A stretch of DNA of 64,000 bases from Clostridium polynesiense (GTDB lineage: Bacteria; Bacillota; Clostridia; Clostridiales; Clostridiaceae): NCBI RefSeq assembly GCF_000820705.1, contig NZ_CCXI01000142.1, positions 62,001-126,000 on the forward strand. Reading direction: 5' to 3'. Below are positions 54,364-61,664 of this stretch, one piece after another. Each line of letters opens with the position of its first letter. Position 1 is the stretch's first letter. The notes beneath the pieces are model-generated. The model was not told the origin of the DNA and made no database searches. It was given only the letters and a program-made list of their open reading frames with translations. The position numbers and the translations under genes are program-made.

Positions 54364-54390
54364 GTGCCAGGCACCTGACAAGTGACAAAA
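54364..54390. repeat. REP copy H, 3' flank of the RAYT gene
   Basis: GTGCCAGGCACCTGACAAG followed by TGACAAAA, 40 bases beyond the RAYT stop codon. Same sequence and direction as copy G. Confidence 0.9.
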
Positions 54391-54416
54391 ACAAACGCCA
54401 GACTTTAATGTCTGGC
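54391..54416 (-). terminator. Terminator after the RAYT gene
   Basis: GCCAGAC (54397-54403) pairs with GTCTGGC (54410-54416) around TTTAAT; the minus strand continues GTTTGTTTTTG into REP copy H. Confidence 0.75.
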
Positions 54417-54429
54417 ATCATATCAAACC

Positions 54430-55299
54430 TTATTTAATTTTATATCGTGATAAACTCTTACTTACAGCAGATGGATGAAGATTCATATAAGCGGCAATTT
54501 CTCTTATAGAGTAGCACTCCTTCATAGCAGCTCTTATAAACTTCAGCTTTATATCTCTCAAGTACTGGTGCCTTTTACCTGTTTTTATAGCATTGAATAC
54601 ATCTTCTTTTATATTTAACTCATGTATTATATATTCAAAAGCCTTTCGGGTCACTTTATTTTCATTGCTTACATAAATTTTCCTATGTGGTAAAATATTT
54701 TCCGGCATATTTAGTGCTTCTCTAATAACCTGATAATCCTGACCTTTATCCTTTTCATTTCCCACGCAGTTAATCAGCTTTGAATATTGCTTCAAGGAAG
54801 CAGATTCATTTTCCCCAAGTAAATTCATTATAAATTCCGTATTAACATAGGATTCAATACGTCCTTCATAAATATGATGGCTGCTCCATTTATAATCTTT
54901 AACATCAATGCACAAACCAGCTTTTACAGGATTTCTATGTATGTACCTGAGAAGCCATATCAAATAGGCATCTGTTTCTACCAACTCACATTTATATCTA
55001 TCTTCAAAAGCATGACCAGTTCTGTTCAACCTTCCATTTATGAATTTACCCATTAGATTATTAAAGAAAAACATTATTTCGCTGATTGTTGAACTGTTGG
55101 TTTTCATGAGCAAATGATAATGATTATTCATAATAACATAAGCTAAAATTTCATAGTCAAACCGCTTATTATACTCTTCAAGATATTTCAGCATAAATCT
55201 TTTAACATTACTATCTTCAAATATGAAGTCTTTATTGTTTCCTCTTTGGTAGATATGATATATCGCACCTGGATAAATAATTCTGCTTTTTCTAGGCAT
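54430..55299 (-). mobile_element. REP-associated tyrosine transposase (RAYT, Y1/HUH type)
   Basis: The 289-residue protein starts MPRKSRIIYPGAIYHIYQRGNNK and contains the HUH motif His60-Tyr-His62 (MNNHYHLL) and RYIHRNPVKAGLC near 118-129, the hallmarks of IS200-like Y1 transposases of the RAYT group; Tyr112 and Tyr119 are candidates for the catalytic tyrosine. The last 30 residues (SIREIAAYMNLHPSAVSKSLSRY) form a DnaA-like helix-turn-helix. The gene lies between REP copies H and I, and nine more copies are in the window. RAYTs are single-copy, vertically kept enzymes that cut or move REP palindromes; the flanking repeats point to that role here. AAGGAG precedes the ATG. The reading frame is intact. 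Confidence 0.9.
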
Positions 55300-55383
55300 G
55301 AAGTTACTCCTTTATATATTTACTATCTAAATAATTAACACATATATAAAAAGTATTCACAAAAAAAATAACAATATAAACAA

Positions 55384-55424
55384 TTTGTCACTTTTCAGGT
55401 GCCTGGCACCTGAAAAGTGACAAA
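55384..55424. repeat. REP palindrome copy I, 5' flank of the RAYT gene
   Basis: Perfect 20-base arms (55384-55403 and 55405-55424) around T404: TTTGTCACTTTTCAGGTGCC and its complement. The AGTGACAAA extension is present on both sides, with AAAA in place of CAAG. It lies 85 bases upstream of the RAYT start. Confidence 0.92.
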
Positions 55425-55431
55425 AATAAAA

Positions 55432-55460
55432 AACCCCTTAAAGAAATTCTTTAAGGGGTT
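55432..55460 (-). terminator. Terminator after the cold-shock gene
   Basis: AACCCCTTAAAG (55432-55443) pairs perfectly with CTTTAAGGGGTT (55449-55460); the minus strand continues TTTTATTTTTG. Confidence 0.92.
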
Positions 55461-55469
55461 GAAAATTCA

Positions 55470-55670
55470 TTATCTAGAAATAACAATATTTTCTGCTTGA
55501 AGACCTTTTTGTCCTTGAACTACATCATAAGTTACCTTTTGACCTTCTTCAAGTGACTTATATCCGTCTCCTTGGATTTGAGAAAAGTGTGCAAATACAT
55601 CTTTTCCATCTTCTCCTGTTATAAAACCAAATCCTTTTTCTGAATTAAACCATTTAACTGTACCGTTCAT
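55470..55670 (-). CDS. Cold-shock protein (CspA family)
   Basis: The 66 residues are a complete cold-shock domain with RNP1 KGFGFI and RNP2 VFAHF motifs ([29 protein letters not shown]). It binds single-stranded RNA and DNA and acts as an RNA chaperone. GGAGG precedes the ATG. A long AT-rich region upstream may form a leader, as in many csp genes. Confidence 0.95.
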   Translation of the reverse strand: MNGTVKWFNSEKGFGFITGEDGKDVFAHFSQIQGDGYKSLEEGQKVTYDVVQGQKGLQAENIVISR

Positions 55671-55998
55671 AATACATACCTCCGAAATTTTATTTTTTTC
55701 TTAAACTATTTGTAACAATTCACAACAAAATTTCTTTGATAAAACAGTACAACATAAATAGCACTTACAAAAAATATTATTGTTCAATTATCTACGTTTC
55801 ATTTAAGCAACAAATTTATTATAGCATTAATAATTTTATAATGCAACTAAATTTTGTGTATAAATTGTTAATTAATAATATCGATGCTCTATACGGATAA
55901 AAATTCAATTATAATTACTATTTGATAATTGTTATTATGTTTATTATAATTAACTAAATGCAAACTCAAGAATCTTAATTTAAAAAGGAGGAAAAGCT
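55671..55998. other. Divergent intergenic region between csp and frnE-like gene
   Basis: AT-rich, no gene seen. It should hold the csp leader and promoter on the minus strand and the promoter of the plus-strand gene at 55999. No convincing -35/-10 pair stands out. Confidence 0.4.
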
Positions 55999-56727
55999 GT
56001 GAAGGTAGCAATTTGGTCTGATTTTGTATGCCCATTCTGCTATATTGGAAAGCGTAGATTTGAGGCAGCATTAAATCAGTTTTCACAAAAAGATAAGGTA
56101 GAAATAACTTTTAAAAGTTTTGAACTGGATCCTAACTCAATAACTAATCCTAATTCACGCATTGACGAAATAATTTCTGCAAAGTATGGTATTTCTCTCG
56201 AGGAAGCAAAAGCCTCAAATGATAAAATTATTCAGCAGGCTAAAACTGTTGGACTTAATTATGATTTTGATAATCTCATACCTGCAAATACCTTTAAGGC
56301 TCATAGGCTTTCCCATTATGCCAAGACTCATGGAATAATGAAAGAAATGACAGAAAGACTTATGAAAGCGTACTTTGTGGAATCTTTAAATATTGATGAT
56401 GCAGAAACCCTCTCAAAACTTGCAGGAGAAGTGGGCTTGAGCTCCAAGGATGTACTCACTTTGCTCCAAGGAGATAAATATAAAGATGAAGTGAGAGAAG
56501 ATGAAAAAGAAGCATCAGATTTAGGAATAACAGGTGTACCCTTCTTTGTATTTAACGATAAATATGCTGTTTCAGGGGCTCAGCCTACTGACGCTTTCTT
56601 AGAGGTATTAAATAAAATTTGGACGGAAGAAAAATCTCTACAGAATTTATCTTATCAGGAGCCAGGCAATAATTCTAATGATAGCTCCGATGGTCCAAAA
56701 TGCGAAAATGGAGTATGTGAATTATAA
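55999..56727 (+). CDS. FrnE-like DsbA-family thiol oxidoreductase
   Basis: The GTG start at 55999 follows AAAGGAGG. The 242 residues start KVAIWSDFVCPFCYIGKRRFEAAL, with the thioredoxin-fold Cys-Pro-Phe-Cys site, and carry the FrnE segments FKSFELDPN, NTFKAHRLSHYAK and GITGVPFFVFNDKYAVSGAQP with the cis-proline. No signal peptide, so it acts in the cytoplasm. Relatives protect against oxidative stress. The C-terminal tail CENGVCEL has two more cysteines, which is common in this group. Confidence 0.92.
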   Translation: MKVAIWSDFVCPFCYIGKRRFEAALNQFSQKDKVEITFKSFELDPNSITNPNSRIDEIISAKYGISLEEAKASNDKIIQQAKTVGLNYDFDNLIPANTFKAHRLSHYAKTHGIMKEMTERLMKAYFVESLNIDDAETLSKLAGEVGLSSKDVLTLLQGDKYKDEVREDEKEASDLGITGVPFFVFNDKYAVSGAQPTDAFLEVLNKIWTEEKSLQNLSYQEPGNNSNDSSDGPKCENGVCEL

Positions 56728-56792
56728 GCTTAAGCATAAATATTTTTCAATAGCTCAAAGGGAAATACTGAAGTTTATACTATAGAATACAG

Positions 56793-56840
56793 AAAGCACA
56801 GATATATTTGTTTGTTCAAATCTATCTGTGCTTTTTATTT
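56793..56840 (+). terminator. Terminator after the frnE-like gene
   Basis: Arms 56793-56810 and 56817-56834 pair over 17 bases with one mismatch (AAAGCACAGATA against TATCTGTGCTTT); TTATTTTC follows. Confidence 0.88.
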
Positions 56841-56912
56841 TCAAACAAGTAATTCTTTCACTTGCCAGATTTTAAATATTATAAAAATTAAGATGATTAA
56901 GGTTACAGAATT

Positions 56913-57566
56913 CTATGCCTTTACTGTAACCCCTAACAGCCTAGCCAGCTCCAAAGCTTGAAGTGGGCTTATTATTGCTCCGGCAATATCCTCGATATTC
57001 ACATCAATTCCTGTAATATCACAGCTAGTAAAATCAATTTTATTTAATGGGGTCTTATTAAAATATGTATTAGTTAGGTTTGTATCCTCAAAAGATAATT
57101 TATCCTTTTTAACCTCTTGGAATATAGCTCCCTGCAAATGAGAATTTACAATATTGATATTCTTCATCTTGGAAAAGGGAAAATTCATATATCTTGCTGA
57201 TACATTTTCTAACAATATGTCTTTAACACTGCTTTCATCAAATCGTGCTCCTATAAGCTTACTGTCAACAAATTCTACCCTGTTGATACTGGATCCTAAA
57301 AAAAACGTATTAGAAATATCACAGTTTTCAAAGCGTACATCCAGTAAATCCACCCTTGAAAAATCGCAATCTTGGAAAATGACCTTTCTAAAGATGCAGG
57401 AGTCTATTGTAAAGCCCGAAAAACTTTTTCCCTCTATAGTCGTATTTTCAATAATCTTATCCTTTATTTTTTCTTCATGAAATAAAGCTTCAAACTGGTA
57501 ACTATCCTTTATTTCCTCTAACTCATCAAAAAACTTTGGTTTTTGTATTTTAAAATTTGTAGCCAT
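56913..57566 (-). CDS. Pentapeptide-repeat protein
   Basis: The 217 residues hold about twenty A(D/N)LxX-type five-residue repeats from about residue 40 to 190 (for example SGFTI DSCIF RKVIF QDCDF SRVDL LDVRF), which form a right-handed quadrilateral helix. The spacing resembles Qnr-like and YjbI proteins, but gyrase protection cannot be claimed. A short helical tail (SPLQALELARLLGV) could allow dimerisation, as in Qnr proteins. No signal peptide. REP copy J lies before its start. Confidence 0.85.
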   Translation of the reverse strand: MATNFKIQKPKFFDELEEIKDSYQFEALFHEEKIKDKIIENTTIEGKSFSGFTIDSCIFRKVIFQDCDFSRVDLLDVRFENCDISNTFFLGSSINRVEFVDSKLIGARFDESSVKDILLENVSARYMNFPFSKMKNINIVNSHLQGAIFQEVKKDKLSFEDTNLTNTYFNKTPLNKIDFTSCDITGIDVNIEDIAGAIISPLQALELARLLGVTVKA

Positions 57567-57606
57567 ACATTCTCCTAAATTTTATAGTTTTTTTGTCAGA
57601 TGACTT

Positions 57607-57640
57607 TGTCAGGTGCCAGGCACCTGACATTATGTTCGCA
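57607..57640. repeat. REP palindrome copy J
   Basis: TGTCAGGTGCC (57607-57617), A, GGCACCTGACA (57619-57629), then TTATGTTCGCA up to the stop codon of the nitroreductase gene at 57641. The same extension follows copy E. Confidence 0.9.
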
Positions 57641-58378
57641 TTACTTCATCTCAAAGCCCTGTTTCTTTAGAAATTCCCTCATATGAGGCCTTTGAGGCTT
57701 ACTCATCAAATTAGATACCTGACTTGTCCATGTATCTGTTCTCTGTCCATTGGTTCTGTTTCTGTAATATTCCTGGATACTTGCATCATATTCCTTTATA
57801 TTGTTGAAGTCATCCTCTATGGAATATGTATCATTTTTAAGTATTATATCCATAGGCAGTCTTTCCTTTTTTCCGGGATTCTCATCAGGATATCCAAGGC
57901 ACAATCCAACCATAGGATATACATTAGCAGGTATATTTAATACTTCGCATATTTCTGAGGGATTATTCCTTATCCCTCCAATATATACTCCTCCTAACCC
58001 TAAAGATTCAGCGGCAATAAATGCATTTTGTGCAGCAAGGGCTGTGTCGATAGTAGCTATGGTGAAAGCTTCTGTATAACCTTCAGCCATAGTTTTTCCA
58101 TTATATTCACAAGCCTTCTTTATACGGTTCAAATCAGCACAGAACACAAAAAACACAGGACATTCTTCAATGTAAACCTGATCTCCTCCGAAATGAGCAA
58201 TTTTCTTTCTCTTTTCCATATCATTTACTCTAATAATGGTATAAGCTTGAACAAAGTTAGCTGTAGATGCGCTTTGTGCACATTCTATAACAGCTTTTAT
58301 CTTTTCTTCTTCTATAGGCTGATTTTTGTATTTTCTTATTGATCTGTGTGATTTTAATAAATTAATTGTTTCGTTCAT
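57641..58378 (-). CDS. NADPH-dependent nitroreductase (NfsA-type)
   Basis: The 245 residues match oxygen-insensitive NfsA-like nitroreductases: INLLKSHRSIRKYKNQPI at the start, AQSASTANFVQAYTIIRV, LAAQNAFIAAESLGLGGVYIGGIRNNP for FMN binding and MVGLCLGYPDENPG. It reduces nitroaromatics or quinones with NADPH. It is a single gene; the REP copy J palindrome follows its stop directly. Confidence 0.92.
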   Translation of the reverse strand: MNETINLLKSHRSIRKYKNQPIEEEKIKAVIECAQSASTANFVQAYTIIRVNDMEKRKKIAHFGGDQVYIEECPVFFVFCADLNRIKKACEYNGKTMAEGYTEAFTIATIDTALAAQNAFIAAESLGLGGVYIGGIRNNPSEICEVLNIPANVYPMVGLCLGYPDENPGKKERLPMDIILKNDTYSIEDDFNNIKEYDASIQEYYRNRTNGQRTDTWTSQVSNLMSKPQRPHMREFLKKQGFEMK

Positions 58379-58520
58379 ACTATACCTCCCATGAAACTTA
58401 TTTAATATTTATAAAATAGAACTTAGTTAAAGTATTGGTGTATGGTTTGTGGTAACTCGCATATATATAACTATATATTCATTATACTGATTATACTAAA
58501 TATTTACACACAAAGCATAA

Positions 58521-58541
58521 AGCCGGCATTATATACCGGCT
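58521..58541 (-). terminator. Hairpin downstream of the Nudix gene
   Basis: AGCCGG (58521-58526) pairs with CCGGCT (58536-58541) around nine bases; the minus strand continues TTATGCTTTG. A weak terminator candidate; the remaining bases of 58379-58621 show nothing else. Confidence 0.45.
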
Positions 58542-58621
58542 ATACTTATTCATTATTGTTTATTGTATAACATTAAATACTGTAAATCGTGGTAATTTTG
58601 ATTTCCTTATACCCCCCGAAC

Positions 58622-58694
58622 ATAATGTCAGGTGCCAGGCACCTGACATTATTCACCTGACATTATTCACCTGATATTATTCCCCTGACATTAT
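58622..58694. repeat. REP palindrome copy K with 14-base tandem array
   Basis: Perfect 15-base arms (58622-58636 and 58638-58652) around A. The right half is then repeated three more times with a 14-base period (TCACCTGACATTAT, TCACCTGATATTAT and TCCCCTGACATTAT). The last unit overlaps the stop codon of the Nudix gene. The left flank CGAACATAA is the complement of the flank of copies E and J. Confidence 0.9.
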
Positions 58695-59083
58695 TCCTGA
58701 TTAATATTGTTGAAGAACTCTGTTAGGATTTCTTTTTCCTGGGGTAAGAGGTTGTAGCTGTCCAAATCATTTTTATTTATCCACTTAAGCTGATTTATGC
58801 TTTTATGCGCTACTATGTATTGTCTTATTATGCCGGTGTATACTAAAACCGTTTCTCCTTCTTGCTCATTAAAAGGATATTCTCCAAAGATTGACAAATC
58901 GAAGATTGCACAATCTAAATCCTTGTCCACAGCTTTAGTTATACATTTTTCACAGGTTTCTTTTCCCTTGAGCTCCTTGCCGATAAGCCCCCACTGTTCT
59001 TCTGATTTCTTACCCTTCTGTACAATTAAAACGTTATTATAGCTGTCATATAAAATAATTGAAGTTCTTATAATTTTACTCAT
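58691..59083 (-). CDS. Nudix-like protein with degenerate Nudix box
   Basis: The 130-residue protein (ATG at 59083; GGAG lies six bases before it, and a second ATG at 59095 is less well placed) has the Nudix fold pattern: IRTSIILYDSYNNVLIVQKG, WGLIGKELKGKET and a C-terminal LKWINKNDLDSYNLLPQEKEIL. The Nudix box should read G-x5-E-x7-R-E-x2-E-E-x-G, but the second half reads TKAVDKDLD, so the catalytic glutamates are lost. It is probably not a hydrolase. The stop codon lies inside the tandem array of REP copy K. Confidence 0.7.
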   Translation of the reverse strand: MSKIIRTSIILYDSYNNVLIVQKGKKSEEQWGLIGKELKGKETCEKCITKAVDKDLDCAIFDLSIFGEYPFNEQEGETVLVYTGIIRQYIVAHKSINQLKWINKNDLDSYNLLPQEKEILTEFFNNINQE

Positions 59084-59344
59084 ATTCCTCTCCATATAAC
59101 TTTATAAAATTATTGTTAAATGCATCTACTTATAATTTTAAATTATACTATATATTTACATTATAGTCTAATAAGCAAGGAGAGAAATCCGTAATCCTCA
59201 ATATAGGATATCTGCTATTAATTAACTTATGTAAAGTATGTATAAACAAAGGTTATCGACAAAATCCAATTTATTATGCCACCCATGAATCTTTACATAT
59301 AAACTAATTTATAAATAAATATTACCTGCAAAGTCCATCATATT

Positions 59345-59378
59345 AGAATGCCCTGATATGTAAATGTCAGGGCATTCT
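59345..59378 (-). terminator. Terminator after the MFS gene
   Basis: Perfect 12-base arms AGAATGCCCTGA and TCAGGGCATTCT around ten bases. The T-tract on the minus strand is poor (AATATGATGG). The rest of 59084-59344 shows no gene. Confidence 0.7.
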
Positions 59379-59421
59379 CCTTATTATTTTATTTTACTAA
59401 ATATTCCTCTTTAAATTCTCT

Positions 59422-60591
59422 TTATTTAATTATTTCTAAAGCTTCCACTTCATCACTGAGGGATCTTTTGTTATAAATAAGAATCAATATATAAGCACTT
59501 AAGCTCATTAGTGTACATACTATAAAGGCAAAGGAAGCAGATATATCTGCTGCACCTCCAACTATTATATTAGTACCTACCGCTAAAAGATTCCCCAACA
59601 TAGAATATATGGATAAAAGGGTTGCTCTGTCATCGGTTTTTATACTTTCATTTTCTATATTCAACACTATAGGACCTGCTAATGCTTCTCCAGCACATAC
59701 CAGTGCTATAGCCAGCACTGTAACAAAAGCATTTGAACTAACTATGAGAGCTGCACAGCTTAAACCTACAAGAATATATAAAACCTCCAGGCTTTTATTT
59801 TTTCCTATCACTGAAGTTAGCCTATGGGCTTTTGCTGAATTTAAGCGGACAATCTGCATAACAGCAGTAAGCACTCCAAAAAATCTTATATCTATACCAC
59901 TCCTAATATACTGAGTCTGATTTAAAAATACGCTTACCGCCTGCACAACCTCGCTTATTAATGCCATAGAGAGCACTAATGGTATTATTTTTTTATTTTT
60001 AAAAGCGGTGAAAAAGCTCCTTTTTAAATTAGGCCTCTCCTCCTCCTCTTCCTTTATATCCTTTAAAAACAGAGTTAATATAAAAGCAACCCCATAGGGA
60101 ATAATTGTCCAGAAAGCTGTGCTGTCCAAGGATTCTTTAATAAGAAAGGAGGACATGAGAGAAGCTATCAAAAATCCTCCGGTGGTAAAGGCATTATATC
60201 TCCCAAAAACCTTTTCTCCATCCTTTTCTTCTATAGATAAATATATCAAAGAAATATCACATCCAGAAAGACCTGCTAAAGATAACGAAAGTAAAGCCCT
60301 TTCCAAAAAGAATAAACCAAAGGAATCAGCTTTATAGAAAACTATTTTTGAGACAAAAAACAAAAAATTTGAAATTACAAGGGTTTTCTTATATCCAAAT
60401 CTATCGGCAAACCATCCCCAGGGTATTTCAAGAATAATAATAAGTATCCAGGATATCGACTCTATTAAAAACATACTGGACATAGACAAACCTCTGCTCT
60501 GCCTATATATAACGGAAATAGGCCCATAAAAAATAAAGCCCTGGAGAAATACAATGGCATACATAAAATAAACGTTAAATTTCTTATTCAA
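59422..60591 (-). CDS. MFS transporter
   Basis: The TTG at 60591 is chosen because GGAGG lies eight bases upstream; the frame is open to 60657. The 389-residue protein has 12 hydrophobic segments and the MFS motif between helices 2 and 3 (WGWFADRFGYKKTLVIS). Substrate unknown; drug efflux is a common role for this kind. A palindrome overlaps its -10 box, so a repressor probably controls it. It is a single gene with its own terminator. Confidence 0.88.
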   Translation of the reverse strand: MNKKFNVYFMYAIVFLQGFIFYGPISVIYRQSRGLSMSSMFLIESISWILIIILEIPWGWFADRFGYKKTLVISNFLFFVSKIVFYKADSFGLFFLERALLSLSLAGLSGCDISLIYLSIEEKDGEKVFGRYNAFTTGGFLIASLMSSFLIKESLDSTAFWTIIPYGVAFILTLFLKDIKEEEEERPNLKRSFFTAFKNKKIIPLVLSMALISEVVQAVSVFLNQTQYIRSGIDIRFFGVLTAVMQIVRLNSAKAHRLTSVIGKNKSLEVLYILVGLSCAALIVSSNAFVTVLAIALVCAGEALAGPIVLNIENESIKTDDRATLLSIYSMLGNLLAVGTNIIVGGAADISASFAFIVCTLMSLSAYILILIYNKRSLSDEVEALEIIK

Positions 60592-60622
60592 TTTTAATAC
60601 CTCCATAACTGCATAATAAATA

Positions 60623-60657
60623 AACCTTAATATTAAGGTTAAATATAGGATTTGCAA
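60623..60657 (-). promoter_or_regulatory. MFS promoter with 18-base palindromic operator
   Basis: On the minus strand TTGCAA (60652-60657), 16 bases and TAATAT (60630-60635). AACCTTAATATTAAGGTT (60623-60640) is a perfect palindrome that contains the -10 box. No other gene or repeat is seen between 60658 and 60999. Confidence 0.65.
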
Positions 60658-60999
60658 TTATTTAGGGTATTAAATTGGTATATTCATTTAACTTCTCCTT
60701 AAGCTTTATAGAATTAAATATTTAATAATTCTTAAGCGCAAAATATACAAGAGATTTTGTCAGTATAATTCAATATTATTTTCAATATTTTTATAATTAG
60801 ATAATACCATATATATCCTTAAAGTTCAATAATCTAGGCTCCGCATAGTATGTTTTACATATAGGCTTAACAACAATGAATGTAAGTATGTTTATGGCAG
60901 GCTGTATATCTTATGTTTTGCATAGCTGCTGTGAAAATACTGAGAGTTTTTATTACTGCTGAAAACATCTTAACCTTTATGCAGATATAAAAGATTAAA

Positions 61000-61023
61000 G
61001 CAGGAAAGTAATATCCCTCCTGC
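61000..61023 (-). terminator. Terminator after tetR
   Basis: GCAGGA (61000-61005) pairs with TCCTGC (61018-61023); the minus strand continues TTTAATCTTTTAT. Twelve bases past the stop. Confidence 0.6.
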
Positions 61024-61034
61024 CCTATAATCTG

Positions 61035-61664
61035 TTAATTTAAAGCTTTTACCAGCAGCTTATACGCCCTGTATTTTTTCTCTTCTATTTTATCACTTAA
61101 GCCTTCATTATTATCCATAACTTCATTTTTGCAGCATCGCAAAGTATTTTCGAAACCCAGTACCGCACTTATAAAAACTGCAGCCTGATATTCTTTATCC
61201 TCTTGGACCTTTATTATTCCTTCTTTAACTCCTAAAGCCGCAATGATTTCTATAGTATCAGATATAAGCTTCTTTCTGGCAGCAGCTCCCTCCATGTCCC
61301 TGCTTAAAAATCCGCTTATTTGATAGGGGCTTAAGTTATAAGCCAGTTTGCTTGTGGAGGAGTTATAATCTCTTATATGATTTTCCGTTATATCCAAAAC
61401 AGTGTAAAATTTACCCTTAAAGCCTTCTGCAGCATTTATCTTTTTTAACGCTGCAGAAAGCTCTGTATTCATATTATATAGGAGAGCCCTTAACAAAATT
61501 TCTTCCTTTGAGCTGAAGTAATCATAAATGGTTCCTTTACCTATACCTGCTGCTTTAGCAATATCAGCTACTTTCACGGAATCAAGGCTTACTCCTTCAT
61601 TCATAAGCTTTGTTACTCCATTAAAAACCATTACTTCCTTTTCAGAGTGAACATTATTTTCCAC
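61035..61664 (-). CDS. TetR-family regulator
   Basis: The 209 residues start with a GTG that overlaps the stop of the RND gene (TAGTG), with GAGGAGG in the end of that gene. The TetR domain (VMVFNGVTKLMNEGVSLDSVKVADIAKAAGIGKGTIYDYFSSKEEILLRAL) is well conserved; the ligand domain is divergent. It is the second gene of an RND-tetR pair and probably represses it. Confidence 0.9.
   Translation of the reverse strand: MENNVHSEKEVMVFNGVTKLMNEGVSLDSVKVADIAKAAGIGKGTIYDYFSSKEEILLRALLYNMNTELSAALKKINAAEGFKGKFYTVLDITENHIRDYNSSTSKLAYNLSPYQISGFLSRDMEGAAARKKLISDTIEIIAALGVKEGIIKVQEDKEYQAAVFISAVLGFENTLRCCKNEVMDNNEGLSDKIEEKKYRAYKLLVKALN

Noticed and set aside
54430-55299. Complete IS200/IS605 insertion sequence
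   Set aside because: There is no tnpB/IscB partner, and the C-terminal DnaA-like helix-turn-helix and REP flanks fit a RAYT rather than a classic insertion sequence.
58639-58694. Short tandem array as a CRISPR-like element
   Set aside because: The units are 14 bases with no spacers and derive from the REP half-arm; no cas gene is near.
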